Shown here one piece after another: positions 18,462 to 27,074 of a DNA stretch of 64,000 bases (positions are counted from its first letter, which is position 1; the number at the start of each line of letters is the position of its first letter). This stretch comes from Legionella erythra (GTDB taxonomy: Bacteria; Pseudomonadota; Gammaproteobacteria; Legionellales; Legionellaceae). Both the position numbers and the translations under genes were made by a program. The notes beneath the pieces were generated by a model that saw only the letters and a program-made list of their open reading frames with translations, ran no database searches and was not told where the DNA came from. Location: positions 35,956 through 99,955 of the forward strand of contig NZ_LNYA01000030.1 of the NCBI RefSeq assembly GCF_001467615.1, given 5' to 3'.

Positions 18462-19440
18462 CCAGAGTACCTATGCCATTGTGGCTGACATCGGCGGAAC
18501 CAATGCCCGATTTAGTCGTGTGGATTTATATAATTTGCAGGTGGATAGGCTCGCTGTGTTTCCCTGCGCGCAATTTTCCAATCTGGATGCAGCCCTTAAA
18601 CATTATCAACATAGCCATGATTTGCATGACATCCGCCATGCGGCAATTGCCATTGCCTGCCCGGTAACCAGTGATGAGGTGAGCATGACCAATCTGGATT
18701 GGCAATTTTCGATTCAGGATTTAAAACAAGCGCTTCAATTGGAACAACTCCAGGTAGTGAATGACTTCACGGCGACGGCGATGAGTTTGCCTCTTTTGCC
18801 GGCTGATGATCGACTGTCCATTGGCGGCGGCACGGTGGATGAGAGCAAACCACTGGTTGTGCTGGGTGCTGGTACGGGCTTGGGCGTCGCGCATCTGGTC
18901 CCTGCGGTCGGCGGTTTCATACCGTTGCCGGGTGAGGCGGGGCATGGGGGGTGGGCGGCTCAAACCGAACAGGAGTGGTTTATCCAGCGCTTTTTGCACG
19001 AGCGTTATGGCCATGTTTCTGTTGAACGGGTTATCTCAGGCCCCGGTCTTGAGAATTTATACCTCGCTCTTGCGGCGTTCAGTCAACAACGGGTTGAGCC
19101 TTTAAGCGCGGCTGAGATTGCTCACCAAGCCCTCAACGGACAGTCGCCGCTGGCTTGTGCTGCGGTTTCGCAGTTTTTTGCCAGTTTAGGCAGCTTTGCG
19201 GGTGATTTGGCGCTGTCGCTCAGCACCTTTGGCGGTGTGTACATTGCCGGCGGCATTGTGCCGAAACTCCTGCCCTTGATAGCCGGCAGCGAATTTAGAA
19301 CGCGCTTTGAAGCAAAAGGCCGCTTTTCCGCGTTTAACCGCAGCATTGCGACGTTTGTGGTGGCGGCCCATCAGCCGGGCCTGCTCGGCGCGGCCGTGTA
19401 TCTTAAACAAACCATGGAAAAAAACAATGCACGTTGCTAA
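18454..19440 (+). CDS. glk: Glucokinase
   Basis: The protein is 328 residues from the second of two in-frame ATGs, because GGAGG lies 9 bases before 18454 but only 3 before 18448. It shows the ROK-unrelated bacterial glucokinase features: [11 protein letters not shown] phosphate motif, [22 protein letters not shown] and LPGEAGHGG. It phosphorylates glucose to feed Zwf. It overlaps edd upstream by 8 bases and eda downstream by 14 bases, so translation is likely coupled. Confidence 0.93.
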   Translation: MPNQSTYAIVADIGGTNARFSRVDLYNLQVDRLAVFPCAQFSNLDAALKHYQHSHDLHDIRHAAIAIACPVTSDEVSMTNLDWQFSIQDLKQALQLEQLQVVNDFTATAMSLPLLPADDRLSIGGGTVDESKPLVVLGAGTGLGVAHLVPAVGGFIPLPGEAGHGGWAAQTEQEWFIQRFLHERYGHVSVERVISGPGLENLYLALAAFSQQRVEPLSAAEIAHQALNGQSPLACAAVSQFFASLGSFAGDLALSLSTFGGVYIAGGIVPKLLPLIAGSEFRTRFEAKGRFSAFNRSIATFVVAAHQPGLLGAAVYLKQTMEKNNARC

Positions 19441-20086
19441 TAACTTGTCTGCTTCGTCTTTATTGGCTATGGGGCCAGTGGTTCCAGTGATCGTGCTTCA
19501 TGATCTGGCGGATGCCGAACCGCTGGCAGATGCCGTATTAACGGGTGGAATCCACGTACTCGAAATAACCCTGAGGACGCCAGTGGCCCTGGACGCCATC
19601 CGTTTGATCAGTCGGCAATTCGCTAAAGCCTGTGTCGGTGCCGGCACCGTGATTAACGGCCAGCAATTGCAGCAGTGCCGGGAAGCAGGGGCGCAGTTTG
19701 CCATCAGCCCCGGCGCAACGCCTGCCTTGCTTAAAGCTGGATTGGCCAGTGACATACCGTTAATACCCGGGGTTTCAAGTGTGTCTGAAATCATGGAAGG
19801 TTTAGACCATGGCTATCATGAGTTTAAATTTTTCCCGGCCGAAGCGATTGGGGGTATTAAACTGTTGAAAGCGCTCTCCGCCCCATTTCCTACACTTAAG
19901 TTTTGTCCTACAGGCGGTATCCATGATAAGAATTACCTGGACTATCTTGCGCTGCCTAATGTAGAGTGTGTAGGTGGTTCCTGGATTGTACCCGATGAGG
20001 CGATTAAGCAAAAAAACTGGTCATTGATTACCCATTTGTGTGCGACCGCTTTGGAAAAAGCATTGCATCCTGCAGCAGTAAATTAA
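19427..20086 (+). CDS. eda: KDPG aldolase (2-dehydro-3-deoxyphosphogluconate aldolase)
   Basis: From the ATG at 19427 the protein is 219 residues, normal for Eda; an earlier in-frame start at 19307 lies deep inside glk and gives an unrelated arginine-rich extension. LEITLRTP carries the catalytic glutamate and EFKFFPAEAIGG the Schiff-base lysine. CVGAGTVI and CPTGGI are phosphate-binding parts of the barrel. It splits KDPG to pyruvate and glyceraldehyde-3-phosphate. The start overlaps the end of glk by 14 bases and its ribosome site is weak, consistent with coupling. Confidence 0.94.
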   Translation: MHVANNLSASSLLAMGPVVPVIVLHDLADAEPLADAVLTGGIHVLEITLRTPVALDAIRLISRQFAKACVGAGTVINGQQLQQCREAGAQFAISPGATPALLKAGLASDIPLIPGVSSVSEIMEGLDHGYHEFKFFPAEAIGGIKLLKALSAPFPTLKFCPTGGIHDKNYLDYLALPNVECVGGSWIVPDEAIKQKNWSLITHLCATALEKALHPAAVN

Positions 20087-20116
20087 AAAAACAACATGGA
20101 CTTTTAAGGATATAAT

Positions 20117-21538
20117 ATGGCATGGTTAGTCGCAATTATTGGCTCGCTCGCTGGATTTCTTTTTGGTTATGATGAAGGCATTATAGCCGGATCGCTTGAT
20201 CTCTTGAAAAATCATTTTACGCTTACCCACACCCATATCGGGACTATGGCCGCCGCGCTTCCTTTTGGTGCGCTGTTTGGTTCCATGTTGATCGGTGCTC
20301 TGTTGGGAACGCGTTACGTGAAGCGCTATGGCCGCCGCGCATTGTTGTCCTTTGCCGGTGCGCTTTTTTTTGTTGGCGCCCTGGGTGCAGCCCTTGCCCC
20401 GGCAATCTGGATGCTTATTTTGTCGCGATTTGTTCTTGGATTGGCCATTGGTATTGCGTCAGTCACAACCCCGCTTTACCTGGCTGAAACGGCGCCGGTG
20501 AATTTACGGGGAGCAATGGTGGCCATTTATCAATTGGCGATTACAATCGGCATTGTCTGTGCCTATTGTGCCAATTACCTGCTGATTGAACATCAGGCCT
20601 GGCGGACGATGTTTGCCTCCAGTGCCATACCGGCTTTCATTTTGTTTGCTGGCATCCTTTTCCTGCCTGAATCCCCCCGTTGGTTATTAAGTGTTGCCCG
20701 GCGCGAAGCGGCAGCTAAAGCCTTGCGTTTGTTGCGCAGGCAAGCGTCCATTACTGACGAGTTAACCCACATTGAAGCGACGCTGAAACGCGAGCCGCAT
20801 GAAAAAAACTGGAAAAACCTGTTTCGTAAACCCTTGCTGCCGGTCTTGTCATTGGGGATGATTTTATTCTGCCTGCAGCAGTTAAGCGGCATTAACGTCA
20901 TCATTTATTTCGCACCGGAAATTTTTAAAAATCTTGGCTTTACTAATGCCACTGGCCAGATTCTCGCCACCATGGGGATTGGTATTGTCAATTTATTGGT
21001 CACCATCCTGGCTATTTTTTGCGTCGACTGGATTGGGCGCCGTAAATTATTATTGATTGGCTTCAGCGGTGCTTGCATAAGCCTCGCGGCACTCAGCGTA
21101 TTTTCCTTGTACCAGGTGTCTTTACTCGGCTATTTGTCGGTGCTTTGCCTGACAGTCTACATTTTTTCATTTGCCATCAGCATTGGGCCGGTACCGCACA
21201 TCGCCATGGCTGAAATTTTTCCATTGTACGTTCGCGGCGCGGGTATGGGCATGTCGTCGATGAGTAACTGGTCGTTTAATACATTGACTGTTTTCACGTT
21301 TCCTCTTTTGCATAAAGCCATTGGTATTGAATATACCTTTATCATTTACGCCGTGATTTGTTTTCTCGGCTTGATTTATACGGTTTACTTCATGCCGGAA
21401 ACAAAAAATATAAGCCTGGAAACCATTGAGGATTATCTGTTAAGCGGTAAACCCTTGCGTGAATTAGGGAGAAAACCCACATCGCAATCCACGACATCCT
21501 TGGCGCTGGATAATACCGGTGAGGCTGTATTCAATTAG
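20117..21538 (+). CDS. Sugar MFS transporter (glucose/xylose symporter type)
   Basis: This is a 473-residue, 12-helix sugar porter: AGFLFGYDEGIIAGSL in helix 1, RFVLGLAIGIASV, PESPRWLL before the central loop, QQLSGINVIIYFAPEIF in helix 7, DWIGRRKLL, and PETKNISLE at the end. AAGGAT precedes the ATG by 7 bases. It follows eda after 30 bases and closes the Entner-Doudoroff operon. The corresponding gene of L. pneumophila is called ywtG. It probably takes up glucose by proton symport, an inference from the neighbouring glk and zwf. Confidence 0.88.
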   Translation: MAWLVAIIGSLAGFLFGYDEGIIAGSLDLLKNHFTLTHTHIGTMAAALPFGALFGSMLIGALLGTRYVKRYGRRALLSFAGALFFVGALGAALAPAIWMLILSRFVLGLAIGIASVTTPLYLAETAPVNLRGAMVAIYQLAITIGIVCAYCANYLLIEHQAWRTMFASSAIPAFILFAGILFLPESPRWLLSVARREAAAKALRLLRRQASITDELTHIEATLKREPHEKNWKNLFRKPLLPVLSLGMILFCLQQLSGINVIIYFAPEIFKNLGFTNATGQILATMGIGIVNLLVTILAIFCVDWIGRRKLLLIGFSGACISLAALSVFSLYQVSLLGYLSVLCLTVYIFSFAISIGPVPHIAMAEIFPLYVRGAGMGMSSMSNWSFNTLTVFTFPLLHKAIGIEYTFIIYAVICFLGLIYTVYFMPETKNISLETIEDYLLSGKPLRELGRKPTSQSTTSLALDNTGEAVFN

Positions 21539-21544
21539 TAATAA

Positions 21545-21579
21545 GCAGTCACTGCCTTAAAAAGAAAGGCAGTGGCTGC
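21545..21579 (+). terminator. Strong hairpin after the Entner-Doudoroff operon
   Basis: GCAGTCACTGCCTT (21545-21558) pairs with AAGGCAGTGGCTGC (21566-21579), 14 bp with one G-T wobble and a 7-base loop, 6 bases after the transporter stop codon. The following TGACCAGTTTT is only a weak T tract. Position and strength still favour a terminator. Confidence 0.6.
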
Positions 21580-21664
21580 TGACCAGTTTTCACTGTCATT
21601 TTTACTTTGCTCATCCATTCATTTTCCTTTGCTTTTATCCCCACCTTTTCTCTGTCATCGCCGT

Positions 21665-22362
21665 CTTTTCTCTGTCATCCCCCCACGCAGGTGGGGGACC
21701 CATCCTTTCGGTGGTACGTAGCCATGGTTACCCGCCTTCGCGGGTAAGACATGGGTTTGGCTAGCTTTTTATGGGGGATACGGGTATGGGTGATACAGGC
21801 CTTTTCTGTCATCCCCCGCGTAGGCGGGGGACCCATCCTTTCGGTGGTACATAGCCATGGTTACCCGCCTTCGCGGGCAAGACATGGGTTTGGCTAGCTT
21901 TTTATGGGGGATACGGGTATGTGTGATACAGGCCTTTTCTGTCATTCCCCGCGCAGGCGGGGGACCCATCCTTTCGGCGGTACATAGCCATGGTTACCCG
22001 CCTTCGCGGGCAAGACATGGGTTTGGCTAGCTTTTTATGGGTGATACGGGTATGTGTGATACAGGCCTTTTCTGTCATCCCCCGCGCAGGCGGGGGATCC
22101 CTCCCTTCGGCGGTACGTAGCCATAGTTACCGCCTTCGCGGGCAAGACATGGGTTTGGCTAGCTTTTTATGGGTGATACGGGTATGTGTGATACAGGCCT
22201 TTTCTGTCATCCCCCGCGTAGGTGGGGGACCCATCCTTTCGATGGTACATAGCCATGGTTACCCGCCTTCGCGGGTAAGACATGGGTTTGGCTAGCTTTT
22301 TATGGGTGATACGGGTATGGGTGATACGGGCCTTTTCTGTCATCCCCCGCGCAGGCGGGGAT
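21665..22362. repeat. Tandem array of a ~133-bp repeat (five units and a partial sixth)
   Basis: Units begin with CTTTTCTGTCATCCCCCGCG at 21665, 21801, 21934, 22067 and 22199, with a partial at 22332; periods are 136, 133, 133, 132 and 133. Each unit carries two hairpins: CCCCCGC-GCAG-GCGGGGG, and CCCGC-CTTC-GCGGG inside the TTACCCGCCTTCGCGGG segment. Between units are TGGGTTTGGCTAGCTTTTTATG and ATACGGGTATGTGTGATACAGG. Differences are point changes and a few short indels (the first unit is 3 bases longer), so the array expanded recently. No spacer-like variable segments exist. The array fills the gap 21539-22369, which has no gene. Confidence 0.92.
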
Positions 22363-22369
22363 CATGATG

Positions 22370-23665
22370 TTAAAGACCCAATTTAGCTTCCAGCTTCTGT
22401 TGCATAGCTATTGCACGGAGTGTTGCCACGTAGCTCCAGGTGAGGGAATTGGCGCCCTGCGGGTTACCGGTATACAAGTTGATTTGTTCACTTAAACTTA
22501 AATCCGAAGCATATTCTTTAACCAGATTGAGGTAAGCGTTGCCCTCTTCGAAGTATTGTTTAATCTGAGGTATATTCGCTTGTGTCAGCGGCAACATATC
22601 AGCCAGTGTGTAGTAATATTCCGCCATGGTTGCTGTCAGAATATACCAGGGATTGCCTTCGCCGTCATTGCGGTAACCGTCGTAGGTATCACCTGGATAG
22701 CGGCCAAACAGCACGGCGTTGTTGTAATGGCTGTCATTAATGGGAAAGAGGGCTCTGAACTGTCTTTTTAAGGCGGCTGCTGTATTTTTTACATATATAT
22801 TGTCCGGGGCATAAACGCCATCATGGGTATTGGCTAGCAGCACGCCCAACATGACGGCAGAATCGAGTTCCAGCGTTTTTTGCGGGCCAGAATGCGGGGG
22901 TTGGGTGGCCTGAATGATGATGTTTTTGGAATCCATGTGTTCGCCAAGGCGTAGTTCAATAAAACGGGCCTGTGCTTCATAATAGATTGCAGCGTCGTTA
23001 TCATGCAGCGCTCTGGCCAGTTTGGCGCCTTCAATCAAGGCTTTTCGCTGGCACATGGCTGTGAAAAAATGATGACCATAGACTTCTTCCCAGAGATCGT
23101 AATTCATATCCTGCCAATGGTGGGCTGTGTATTCCAGGTCAATCTTGATGGCGCCCATGTTGGCGGTATCCAGGCTTTGATTGTACAGATGGGTTTTCAC
23201 ATAGTCTGATTCATTATTCTTAAGCAATACTTCGGCAAAACGGATGAGGGTTAATGCCCTTAATGCCGGAGCGTCATTTTGTGGTCTGCCCCAGGGGCCT
23301 TGGTAAGGGCGGCTGTCCATGTAAAATTTGGGTTCGCCTAGAATATCAAAGCCGGGCAAGGTTTCAGTCTGGTGTTGAACCCGCTCGACCCAATTGACAT
23401 AGTTCAACAGACGGGTTTTGTCTTTGGCATGAAGGTTTTTCTCATAAAAACTCTCGATCAAATCCATGGCAATGGCCGAATCACGGGTCCAGTCGTAATA
23501 GTAATCCGGATTGGCTTTTGACGGAGAAGCCATGATGGAACCTTCAGAGGTGATATTGGCGAGGAAATTTTTCTTGAGGGTTTTGATTTCATCCGCTGAG
23601 AAAATAGCAGCGGCAACTGCTTGGGCAACCACAAAATAAAGTAAAAAAGCGAAAATCCTTCTCAT
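22370..23665 (-). CDS. gamA: Glucan 1,4-alpha-glucosidase (glucoamylase, GH15)
   Basis: The 431-residue protein starts with a signal peptide (MRRIFAFLLYFVVAQAVAAA), so it is exported. It shows the GH15 features YYYDWTRDSAIAMDL near 55, MNYDLWEEVYG with the general acid glutamate, and LSLSEQINLYTGNPQGA with the general base glutamate. It releases glucose from starch or glycogen ends. The L. pneumophila homologue GamA is secreted and lies next to the same Entner-Doudoroff operon. Here it is convergent to that operon, separated by the 133-bp repeat array. Confidence 0.92.
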   Translation of the reverse strand: MRRIFAFLLYFVVAQAVAAAIFSADEIKTLKKNFLANITSEGSIMASPSKANPDYYYDWTRDSAIAMDLIESFYEKNLHAKDKTRLLNYVNWVERVQHQTETLPGFDILGEPKFYMDSRPYQGPWGRPQNDAPALRALTLIRFAEVLLKNNESDYVKTHLYNQSLDTANMGAIKIDLEYTAHHWQDMNYDLWEEVYGHHFFTAMCQRKALIEGAKLARALHDNDAAIYYEAQARFIELRLGEHMDSKNIIIQATQPPHSGPQKTLELDSAVMLGVLLANTHDGVYAPDNIYVKNTAAALKRQFRALFPINDSHYNNAVLFGRYPGDTYDGYRNDGEGNPWYILTATMAEYYYTLADMLPLTQANIPQIKQYFEEGNAYLNLVKEYASDLSLSEQINLYTGNPQGANSLTWSYVATLRAIAMQQKLEAKLGL

Positions 23666-23732
23666 GTCTTAACCTGTTGATCGTGTTTAAGAATCGCCAA
23701 TCTTACCGGAAAGCGATCTTTCCGGCTATAAA

Positions 23733-25160
23733 TTATTTAGGGGAATAGTCTACCTGTACGGGGGATGTTTGTTCCGATCCACTGCTTCGTTTATTGGCGG
23801 GCGGGGCAGAAAAAAATGCACAGGTATTGTCACTTTCCATGGCCGCTTGCATATGAATGCGTTTAACCGTAAGTCCAGGGTATTTATCCTGATAGGGAGA
23901 AAAGATAGACTGTTGGTCTTTTTCAGGGAAATGATGACTAATCATCACGTTGAGCGTAGGGTTTTTCTTAACTAGAACAGCGATAAGATTACTCAGTTCG
24001 AGCTGGTGCCGGGGCTCGTAGTGTTCAACAATAAGGCTTTCCAGTTGCGGCATGCTTGAAGCATTGAGTAAACCCAGCAAATCCATAAAACCATGCTTGT
24101 CTTCAGTCGCAGCGGTTGTCGTGGGTTGCTTGACCACGGTTAAATGTCGGATTTTGGCCAGTGACCCTGAGTCGGGGCAAATGTCAAAACGCTTGCAGAT
24201 TTCCAGCAGATCGCGCGAGGCTTGAAGCAACACGGCGACTTTGGCCGCTTCCATATCGGCTTTGGCGGTGATGGCCAAATCCTGCTTTTGTTTTTCAGAC
24301 AAGGCATTGAAAAAGGCAATTTTTGCCTTTGCGATGTCGTCTTGCAGCGATTTTTCGCCAGAGAGCATATGCAAAAAAGCCTGTAATGCCTTGTTTTGCT
24401 CATCTTTATAAGCAAATAAGCTCAATACAGGACGGCTTTTAAATGCTTTTTCCATAGTTGCACCGTTTACCTCGGAATCAAACGGGTGTTCAAACAAGGC
24501 ATTTGTTGCACACGGTTCACGGCAATCTCGCAAAAGAGAATGCAGGTGGTTTAGAATACCAACATACGAATAATGCCGCTTGACCGTTTTTTCCGAGGGT
24601 TCATCGTTCAGAACATAATGTTGCCTGCTGAATGGATCGACTAAATAAAGGTATTGACCCGGATTTTTAAGCATCTCATCCAGAAGCCCTATCATTTCAA
24701 AAAGTCGAGTTTTGAATTGGCTTTGGTCCCAGGCGATGATTTGCTTGCGAAAATAGTCGGAATTTCCTGCCCAGTGCAAATCGATTTCGAGCAGGGCGCT
24801 ATCTTGTATTTTGCCAAGTAATGAGGGGCTGGCAGGCAGGTCATCGATGTCTTGTAATGTCAGTACCCTGATTTCATTGAGCGGGGCGTTCTCATTGCTT
24901 TCTTTACCGGGTACGGTTGACTTTGACTTTATGGGCATACTCTCTTTTAACGATGTTGTTTCACGTTTGCCATCCTTTCCCGGAGTAGCGGGGGAATCGG
25001 GTTTGGTGTCGTATTTGGTGTCATATTTCTTGATTTTTCCGGCTTTGGCTGGCGAAGCCGCCTGTTTATTTCCATAGATGGGGAACTGGCTATAGGTTTG
25101 AGTATAGGAGAGGGTGGGTTTATCCTTGCTATGGGTAATAGCCTTTTGATCATCTTTCAT
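23733..25160 (-). CDS. Orphan protein, candidate effector
   Basis: The 475-residue protein has no signal peptide and matches no family I know. Residues 1-110 are rich in K, S, P, T and D and look disordered, with a small internal duplication (KYDTKYDTK). Residues ~115-330 are mainly helical. Residues ~345-420 have a leucine-rich pattern (MPQLESLIVEHYE... LSNLIAVLVKKNPTLNVMISHHF split by short turns) that could be one or two LRR-like units. The C-terminus is polar and serine-rich, as in many Dot/Icm substrates. GGAGGG lies 6 bases before the ATG. Confidence 0.55.
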   Translation of the reverse strand: MKDDQKAITHSKDKPTLSYTQTYSQFPIYGNKQAASPAKAGKIKKYDTKYDTKPDSPATPGKDGKRETTSLKESMPIKSKSTVPGKESNENAPLNEIRVLTLQDIDDLPASPSLLGKIQDSALLEIDLHWAGNSDYFRKQIIAWDQSQFKTRLFEMIGLLDEMLKNPGQYLYLVDPFSRQHYVLNDEPSEKTVKRHYSYVGILNHLHSLLRDCREPCATNALFEHPFDSEVNGATMEKAFKSRPVLSLFAYKDEQNKALQAFLHMLSGEKSLQDDIAKAKIAFFNALSEKQKQDLAITAKADMEAAKVAVLLQASRDLLEICKRFDICPDSGSLAKIRHLTVVKQPTTTAATEDKHGFMDLLGLLNASSMPQLESLIVEHYEPRHQLELSNLIAVLVKKNPTLNVMISHHFPEKDQQSIFSPYQDKYPGLTVKRIHMQAAMESDNTCAFFSAPPANKRSSGSEQTSPVQVDYSPK

Positions 25161-25304
25161 TATATCCCTCCAGGTGGATGAGTTGGAGTGCTTAGATTAT
25201 GCCAAAAACAGTGGGATGAAAATGTGTTTTCAGTTTTTATCATGAGGCGGCGGGGTGTGTGCCCGCATGCCATCGGTTGTGTTTGTTCCTGTTGTTTAAA
25301 CCTA

Positions 25305-25331
25305 TACAAGCCCTGGCCAGTGGATTATAGT
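25305..25331 (+). promoter_or_regulatory. Promoter-like element, copy 1
   Basis: TACAAG (25305-25310) and TATAGT (25326-25331), 15 bases apart, are followed by GGCGCCGT. The same pair with the same spacing recurs at 25981-26007 before the next gene. It lies 44 bases before the PNPOx gene start. The rest of the 25161-25374 gap shows nothing further. Confidence 0.45.
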
Positions 25332-25374
25332 GGCGCCGTACATTTCTTTTTATCAATAAAGCGGGGTATCCATC

Positions 25375-25971
25375 ATGAGTCAGGTGCTTTCTCCGATTAC
25401 CTGCCTTAAGCAATGGCTTACGGCAGAACAGGATGCCGGAGCGGTTAATCCACAGCAGGCTGTGTTGTCGACTGTTGCCTCAGCCCCTAAGCCCGTGCCG
25501 CATGCACGGGTCGTTGCTGTTCGCGAGATCACGGAAGAGGGCCTGTTATTTTTTACGCAGACAGGCAGTCGAAAAGTCGATGAACTGATGGCTAACCCGG
25601 CGGCTGTGCTGACTTTCTGGTTTGAATTGCACCAACGCCAAATAAGCCTCGAAGGTCAGGCAAATAAGCTGTCCGCTCAAGAAAATGCCTGGTATTGGCA
25701 AAACAACCCGCGCGAGGCGCAGATCAGGTTTTCAAGTTATGCTCCTACCTCAGGACAGGTTATCCCGAGCAAGGACATACTCGAGCAAAAGAGGGCATGT
25801 CTGCATGCGGAATTCGAGGGTAAAGCCATTGCCCCGAGCCCGTTTTATTGTGGTTTTCGCTTCAAACCCACAACGGTTTACTGCTACAGTTACCGCACCG
25901 ACGAACTCTCCGATGCAAGCCGTTATACCTGTCGTGAGGACGGCTGGATTCATCAGTTGCTTTCGCCCTGA
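25375..25971 (+). CDS. Pyridoxamine 5'-phosphate oxidase family protein (PdxH-like)
   Basis: The 198-residue protein aligns by eye along PdxH: HARVVAVREI and the GSRKVDELMANPAAVLTFWF block (FMN binding), RQISLEGQA, the S/T-x-P-rich central helix and GFRFKPTTVYCY. The C-terminal R-L-H-D-R block that contacts the PLP phosphate in E. coli is here ELSDASRY, so both key side chains appear lost. Length is slightly short of PdxH (~215). It may be a divergent oxidase or an FMN protein with another job. The promoter-like element upstream is repeated before the next gene. Confidence 0.75.
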   Translation: MSQVLSPITCLKQWLTAEQDAGAVNPQQAVLSTVASAPKPVPHARVVAVREITEEGLLFFTQTGSRKVDELMANPAAVLTFWFELHQRQISLEGQANKLSAQENAWYWQNNPREAQIRFSSYAPTSGQVIPSKDILEQKRACLHAEFEGKAIAPSPFYCGFRFKPTTVYCYSYRTDELSDASRYTCREDGWIHQLLSP

Positions 25972-25980
25972 TTGAGCCTG

Positions 25981-26007
25981 TACAAGCCCGGGTGATTTGG
26001 TTATAGT
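25981..26007 (+). promoter_or_regulatory. Promoter-like element, copy 2
   Basis: TACAAG (25981-25986), 15 bases, TATAGT (26002-26007) and then GCGCCGT repeat the element at 25305-25331 with the same spacing. It lies 47 bases before the avidin-family gene. Confidence 0.45.
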
Positions 26008-26053
26008 GCGCCGTCAATAATTGATTGACAACGCATTAATTACGGAGAATAGC

Positions 26054-26467
26054 ATGAATTTAAAAGCCATAACCTGCGCTGCCTTGGTGACCCTGTCTGC
26101 TGGCACCCAAGCTGCAACGGCAGACCGTGAAACCATCACTTACAAAAATGAGCGGGGTTCGGTTTTAACATTGCATTTTACTTCGAAAGACACATTAAGC
26201 GGCACATTCACGACCGCGGTTGCTTCCAAAGAATGTCAACAAGCCATTGGCAATCAACGGCCGGTTATTGGTTATATTGTTAAGAATGCCATTACCATCA
26301 GCGTGGATTACCCTGCCTGCGGATCGGTGCTGGCTTTTATCGGCAACATTGAACAAGATAAAGCGACAATTGATGTCACTGCCATTCTGGCTCATCAATC
26401 AACCCATATTGCCACGCAGGGCCCAGGCGCACGGTTTATTGGTCACGATGTATTTAAGCGGGTTTAA
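26054..26467 (+). CDS. Avidin/streptavidin-family exported protein lacking all tryptophans
   Basis: The 137-residue protein has a signal peptide (MNLKAITCAALVTLSAGTQA) and then an avidin-type barrel: NERGSVLTL (streptavidin N23 and S27 conserved as N32, S36), SGTFTTAV (Y43 replaced by F), and the closing FIGHDVFKRV with the biotin-binding aspartate (D132). There is no tryptophan anywhere. By eye W79, W92, W108 and W120 of streptavidin become Y74, F95, A110 and P124. C61 and C89 could form the disulfide of dimeric avidins such as rhizavidin. Biotin binding is therefore doubtful. GGAG precedes the ATG by 7 bases; the first Met at 26021 has none. The 3' end overlaps the next gene by 14 bases. 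Confidence 0.72.
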   Translation: MNLKAITCAALVTLSAGTQAATADRETITYKNERGSVLTLHFTSKDTLSGTFTTAVASKECQQAIGNQRPVIGYIVKNAITISVDYPACGSVLAFIGNIEQDKATIDVTAILAHQSTHIATQGPGARFIGHDVFKRV

Positions 26468-27074
26468 TGCCATTGGCCGCCCTCTCGTTATTTATGCAGG
26501 CGGCCCGGTAGTTTTCAATGCCTGTGTGCAAGCGCTCAAGGTAGCGGTGAAAGCGTACGGGGTCTTCCCGCAGGGCTTCCCGTTCACCGCGTGAAATTTC
26601 AAGTTGTGCTCCCTGTTCAGGCGTTAAATTAATAAAATTGCGGGGGTTGGTCCCCGATACTGAACCACCGCATAATCCGGTTTCAAACCCGCCCGATTGC
26701 AGGGCCTCGCTTAAATAAACCTGCAGCTGTTGATTAAGTCCCCCCGTTAAAGTCAGGCGATTATCGCGTCCTTTTACTCCATGAATAGCCAGAGTAACGC
26801 GCGCCCCTTGTTGCAGGCCGGCGAGTTCGGGAGCGCGAAAGCGTGTGGATGTTACATGCAAAGCCTGCCCCGGCCGTTTAAGACCTTCAAAAATAAATAA
26901 ACTGTAGTTGTTGGGGTAAGCCAGCTGCCTTGCAATCACCTGCGTAAACGGTTCAATGGTTCCGCCATGGGGAGCTACAATAAGCAGCCAGCTGTTACGA
27001 GAAATGCTTTCCTGATGCCATGCCGAAGCCAGTTCATGCTGTTTTAATTCATGAAGGCTGGTATAAATATCCAC
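26454..27074 (-). CDS. Poly-gamma-glutamate hydrolase family protein
   Basis: The 206-residue protein matches the zinc-dependent PghP/YmaC-type hydrolases: VAPHGGTIEPFT (metal histidine and glutamate, ~33-43), FIFEGLKRPGQALHVTSTRF, TLAIHGVKG, the TGGLN and NPRNFINL blocks, and QLEISRGEREALRED at the end. These enzymes cut gamma-linked polyglutamate. No signal peptide is seen, so it would be cytosolic or exported by other means. A CapA-like gene (poly-gamma-glutamate capsule family) lies 1.5 kb away at 28624. The gene is convergent with the avidin-family gene and overlaps it by 14 bases. Confidence 0.82.
   Translation of the reverse strand: MDIYTSLHELKQHELASAWHQESISRNSWLLIVAPHGGTIEPFTQVIARQLAYPNNYSLFIFEGLKRPGQALHVTSTRFRAPELAGLQQGARVTLAIHGVKGRDNRLTLTGGLNQQLQVYLSEALQSGGFETGLCGGSVSGTNPRNFINLTPEQGAQLEISRGEREALREDPVRFHRYLERLHTGIENYRAACINNERAANGIKPA

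Noticed and set aside
21665..22362. A CRISPR array
   Set aside because: Units are 133 bp and repeated along their whole length with no variable spacers; no cas gene lies in the window.
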